Shown: piece after piece, positions 6,197-6,963 of the stretch
Layout of the letters: every line of letters starts with the position of its first letter
Numbering within the stretch: the first letter of the stretch is position 1
Source of the DNA: Anaerolineales bacterium
Lineage (GTDB): Bacteria > Chloroflexota > Anaerolineae > Anaerolineales > Villigracilaceae
Length of the DNA stretch: 6,963 nucleotides
Direction of reading: 5' to 3'
NCBI GenBank assembly: GCA_028689195.1
Contig: JAQTWR010000049.1
Location: 4,828 to 11,790 of the forward strand
The notes under the pieces: generated by a model
What the model saw: only the letters and a program-made list of their open reading frames with translations
What the model was told of the DNA's origin: nothing
Databases searched by the model: none
Program-made: the position numbers and the translations under genes

Positions 6197-6210
6197 TCCT
6201 AGAGAAAAAA

Positions 6211-6732
6211 ATGACCGAAGAAACCCAACTCCCAGAATCGTACCAGACGCAGGTGGCTAATCTCTCGCAAGTGAACGTCGAGACGGTTAACTCCGAGCTG
6301 GCGCGCATGTCGCAAAGTTCCGCGGCGCACATCGAAGCCGAAGATGTGGAATTAAGTCAAAGCGCCGCGCTGAATATTCGCGCGGGAAATTTGACGGCGC
6401 GTCAATCTGGGCTGGCGTTTGTTCAGGCGGATTCGGTTGCGATGCAGGAGAGCGGGGCGGGGGTGGTCCGCGCGGCGACGGCGACGATCAATGGCGGCGT
6501 GGGCGCGGCGCTCGCAAATCAGGTTGAGATCGGTACTGCGTACGCGGGAATCATCGCGGGCAGGGAAATTCGCGGCGAGAAAATCGAATCCATGATTCTG
6601 TTATCGCGCAACGTGGAAGGCAATGTCTTCACAGTCGTAGATACGCGCGGCGCAATCATCGCGGGCTTGGTCGGCGGGTTGTTCGCGGGAATCCTGTTTT
6701 TGTTGGGACGCATGTTGTTTGGGCGCAAGTAA
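6211..6732 (+). CDS. 15-residue-repeat (beta-solenoid-like) protein with C-terminal membrane anchor
   Basis: A 173-residue protein that I do not recognise as a named family. Residues 27-101 are five exact 15-residue units: NSELARMSQSSAAHI, EAEDVELSQSAALNI, RAGNLTARQSGLAFV, QADSVAMQESGAGVV and RAATATINGGVGAAL. A 14-residue unit (ANQVEIGTAYAGII) and a looser one follow. Alternating hydrophobic positions and small residues suggest one turn of a right-handed or bactofilin-like beta-solenoid per unit. A hydrophobic helix at about 148-168 (AIIAGLVGGLFAGILFLLGR) is followed by a short basic tail (MLFGRK). There is no signal peptide, so a tail-anchored protein facing the cytoplasm is likely. The ATG at 6211 is preceded by AGAGAAAAAA, a weak ribosome site. 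It has its own promoter at 6126 and lies upstream of the ribosomal L25 gene. The function is unknown; scaffold or membrane-organising roles are only guesses. Confidence 0.85.
   Translation: MTEETQLPESYQTQVANLSQVNVETVNSELARMSQSSAAHIEAEDVELSQSAALNIRAGNLTARQSGLAFVQADSVAMQESGAGVVRAATATINGGVGAALANQVEIGTAYAGIIAGREIRGEKIESMILLSRNVEGNVFTVVDTRGAIIAGLVGGLFAGILFLLGRMLFGRK
6289..6555 (+). repeat. Tandem 45-base coding repeats of the solenoid protein
   Basis: Five in-register units of 45 bases (6289-6513), plus one of 42 bases, encode the 15-residue repeats. The DNA units have diverged and the periodicity is clear only in the protein, which points to old duplication under structural selection. Confidence 0.7.
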
Positions 6733-6818
6733 TTAGAATGTTTGGCGGGTCAACCGCTTTGCAGAAATTCATTTTATAGGCGAAGGTAACGGGAACTGAG
6801 ATTCTCGTGAGAGGCGCC

Positions 6819-6824
6819 AAGGAG
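6819..6824 (+). promoter_or_regulatory. Ribosome binding site of the L25 gene (AAGGAG)
   Basis: AAGGAG is the strongest Shine-Dalgarno sequence in the window. It is 5 bases before the ATG at 6830 and only 2 before the in-frame ATG at 6827, so 6830 is the better start. Confidence 0.75.
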
Positions 6825-6829
6825 TAATG

Positions 6830-6963
6830 ATGGAAAAAGTTGTATTGAAAGCCACGAAACGCGATGTGATTGGCAAACAGGTGAAAGCCTTGCGCCGCGC
6901 GGGTCAACTGCCCGCCGTGATCTATGGTCGTCACGTCGAGCCGATCTCCATTTTATTGGACGC
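6830..6963 (+). CDS. rplY: Ribosomal protein L25 (general stress protein Ctc family), N-terminal part
   Basis: The first 44 residues are present; the rest lies past the window edge. The start MEKVVLKATKRDVIGKQVKA, followed by LRRAGQLPAVIYGR, is the hallmark of bacterial L25/Ctc proteins, which bind 5S rRNA in the large ribosomal subunit. The R-R-x-G-x-L-P-A-V-I-Y-G block (about residues 22-33) is the conserved part. Whether it has the longer C-terminal Ctc domain cannot be seen. A strong AAGGAG site precedes it. The 97-base gap before it holds no convincing promoter, so read-through from the solenoid-protein promoter is possible. Confidence 0.95.
   Translation, partial: MEKVVLKATKRDVIGKQVKALRRAGQLPAVIYGRHVEPISILLD

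Noticed and set aside
6734..6739. TAGAAT as a -10 box for the L25 gene
   Set aside because: No -35 box at a usable distance, and it is 90 bases from the start codon.
6744..6760. Small hairpin GGCGG-GTCAA-CCGCT after the solenoid gene as a terminator
   Set aside because: Only four Watson-Crick pairs plus a wobble and three T's, too weak to call.

Overview
The window is a 7 kb, gene-dense piece of a bacterial chromosome with moderate G+C (roughly 50-55% by eye). Anaerolineae-type Chloroflexota is my best guess for the source. The reasons are the style of the proteins, an intergenic repeat whose translation reads CEERSDEA, and several genes with no Shine-Dalgarno sequence. This is inference only; there is no rRNA or tRNA to test it. 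No phage, insertion sequence, CRISPR array or RNA gene was seen, and no stretch over 300 bases lacks a gene.

Layout. (1) 1-1049, plus strand: the 3' part of a GGDEF diguanylate cyclase gene, then after 4 bases a P-loop kinase of the deoxynucleoside kinase type that starts at TTG. (2) 1021-3674, minus strand: two translationally coupled ABC-2 membrane permease genes. The promoter-proximal protein is a fusion, with an ABC-2 permease at the N-terminus and a PrsW-like intramembrane protease domain at the C-terminus. The distal permease gene runs 29 bases into the end of the kinase gene. (3) 3675-3794: a 120-base divergent control region with two perfect 16-base dyads centred 21 bases apart. (4) 3795-6129, plus strand: the ABC ATPase that presumably powers the two permeases, a degenerate palindromic intergenic repeat, a Nudix hydrolase and a DMT/EamA transporter. 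(5) 6130-6732: a good sigma70-like promoter, a terminator-like hairpin, and a small protein made of exact 15-residue repeats ending in a membrane anchor. (6) 6830 to the end: the start of ribosomal protein L25.

How the genes fit together. The ATPase and the two permeases form a complete ABC-2 exporter of the NatAB kind, with two different permease subunits. It is split into divergent transcription units around what may be a shared operator region. The fused protease-like domain keeps all the expected PrsW motif residues, so proteolysis or processing may be built into the transporter. The Nudix, DMT and kinase genes look like housekeeping or accessory metabolism with no clear link to the exporter. 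The most unusual items are the permease-PrsW fusion, the paired dyads and the tail-anchored 15-residue-repeat protein.
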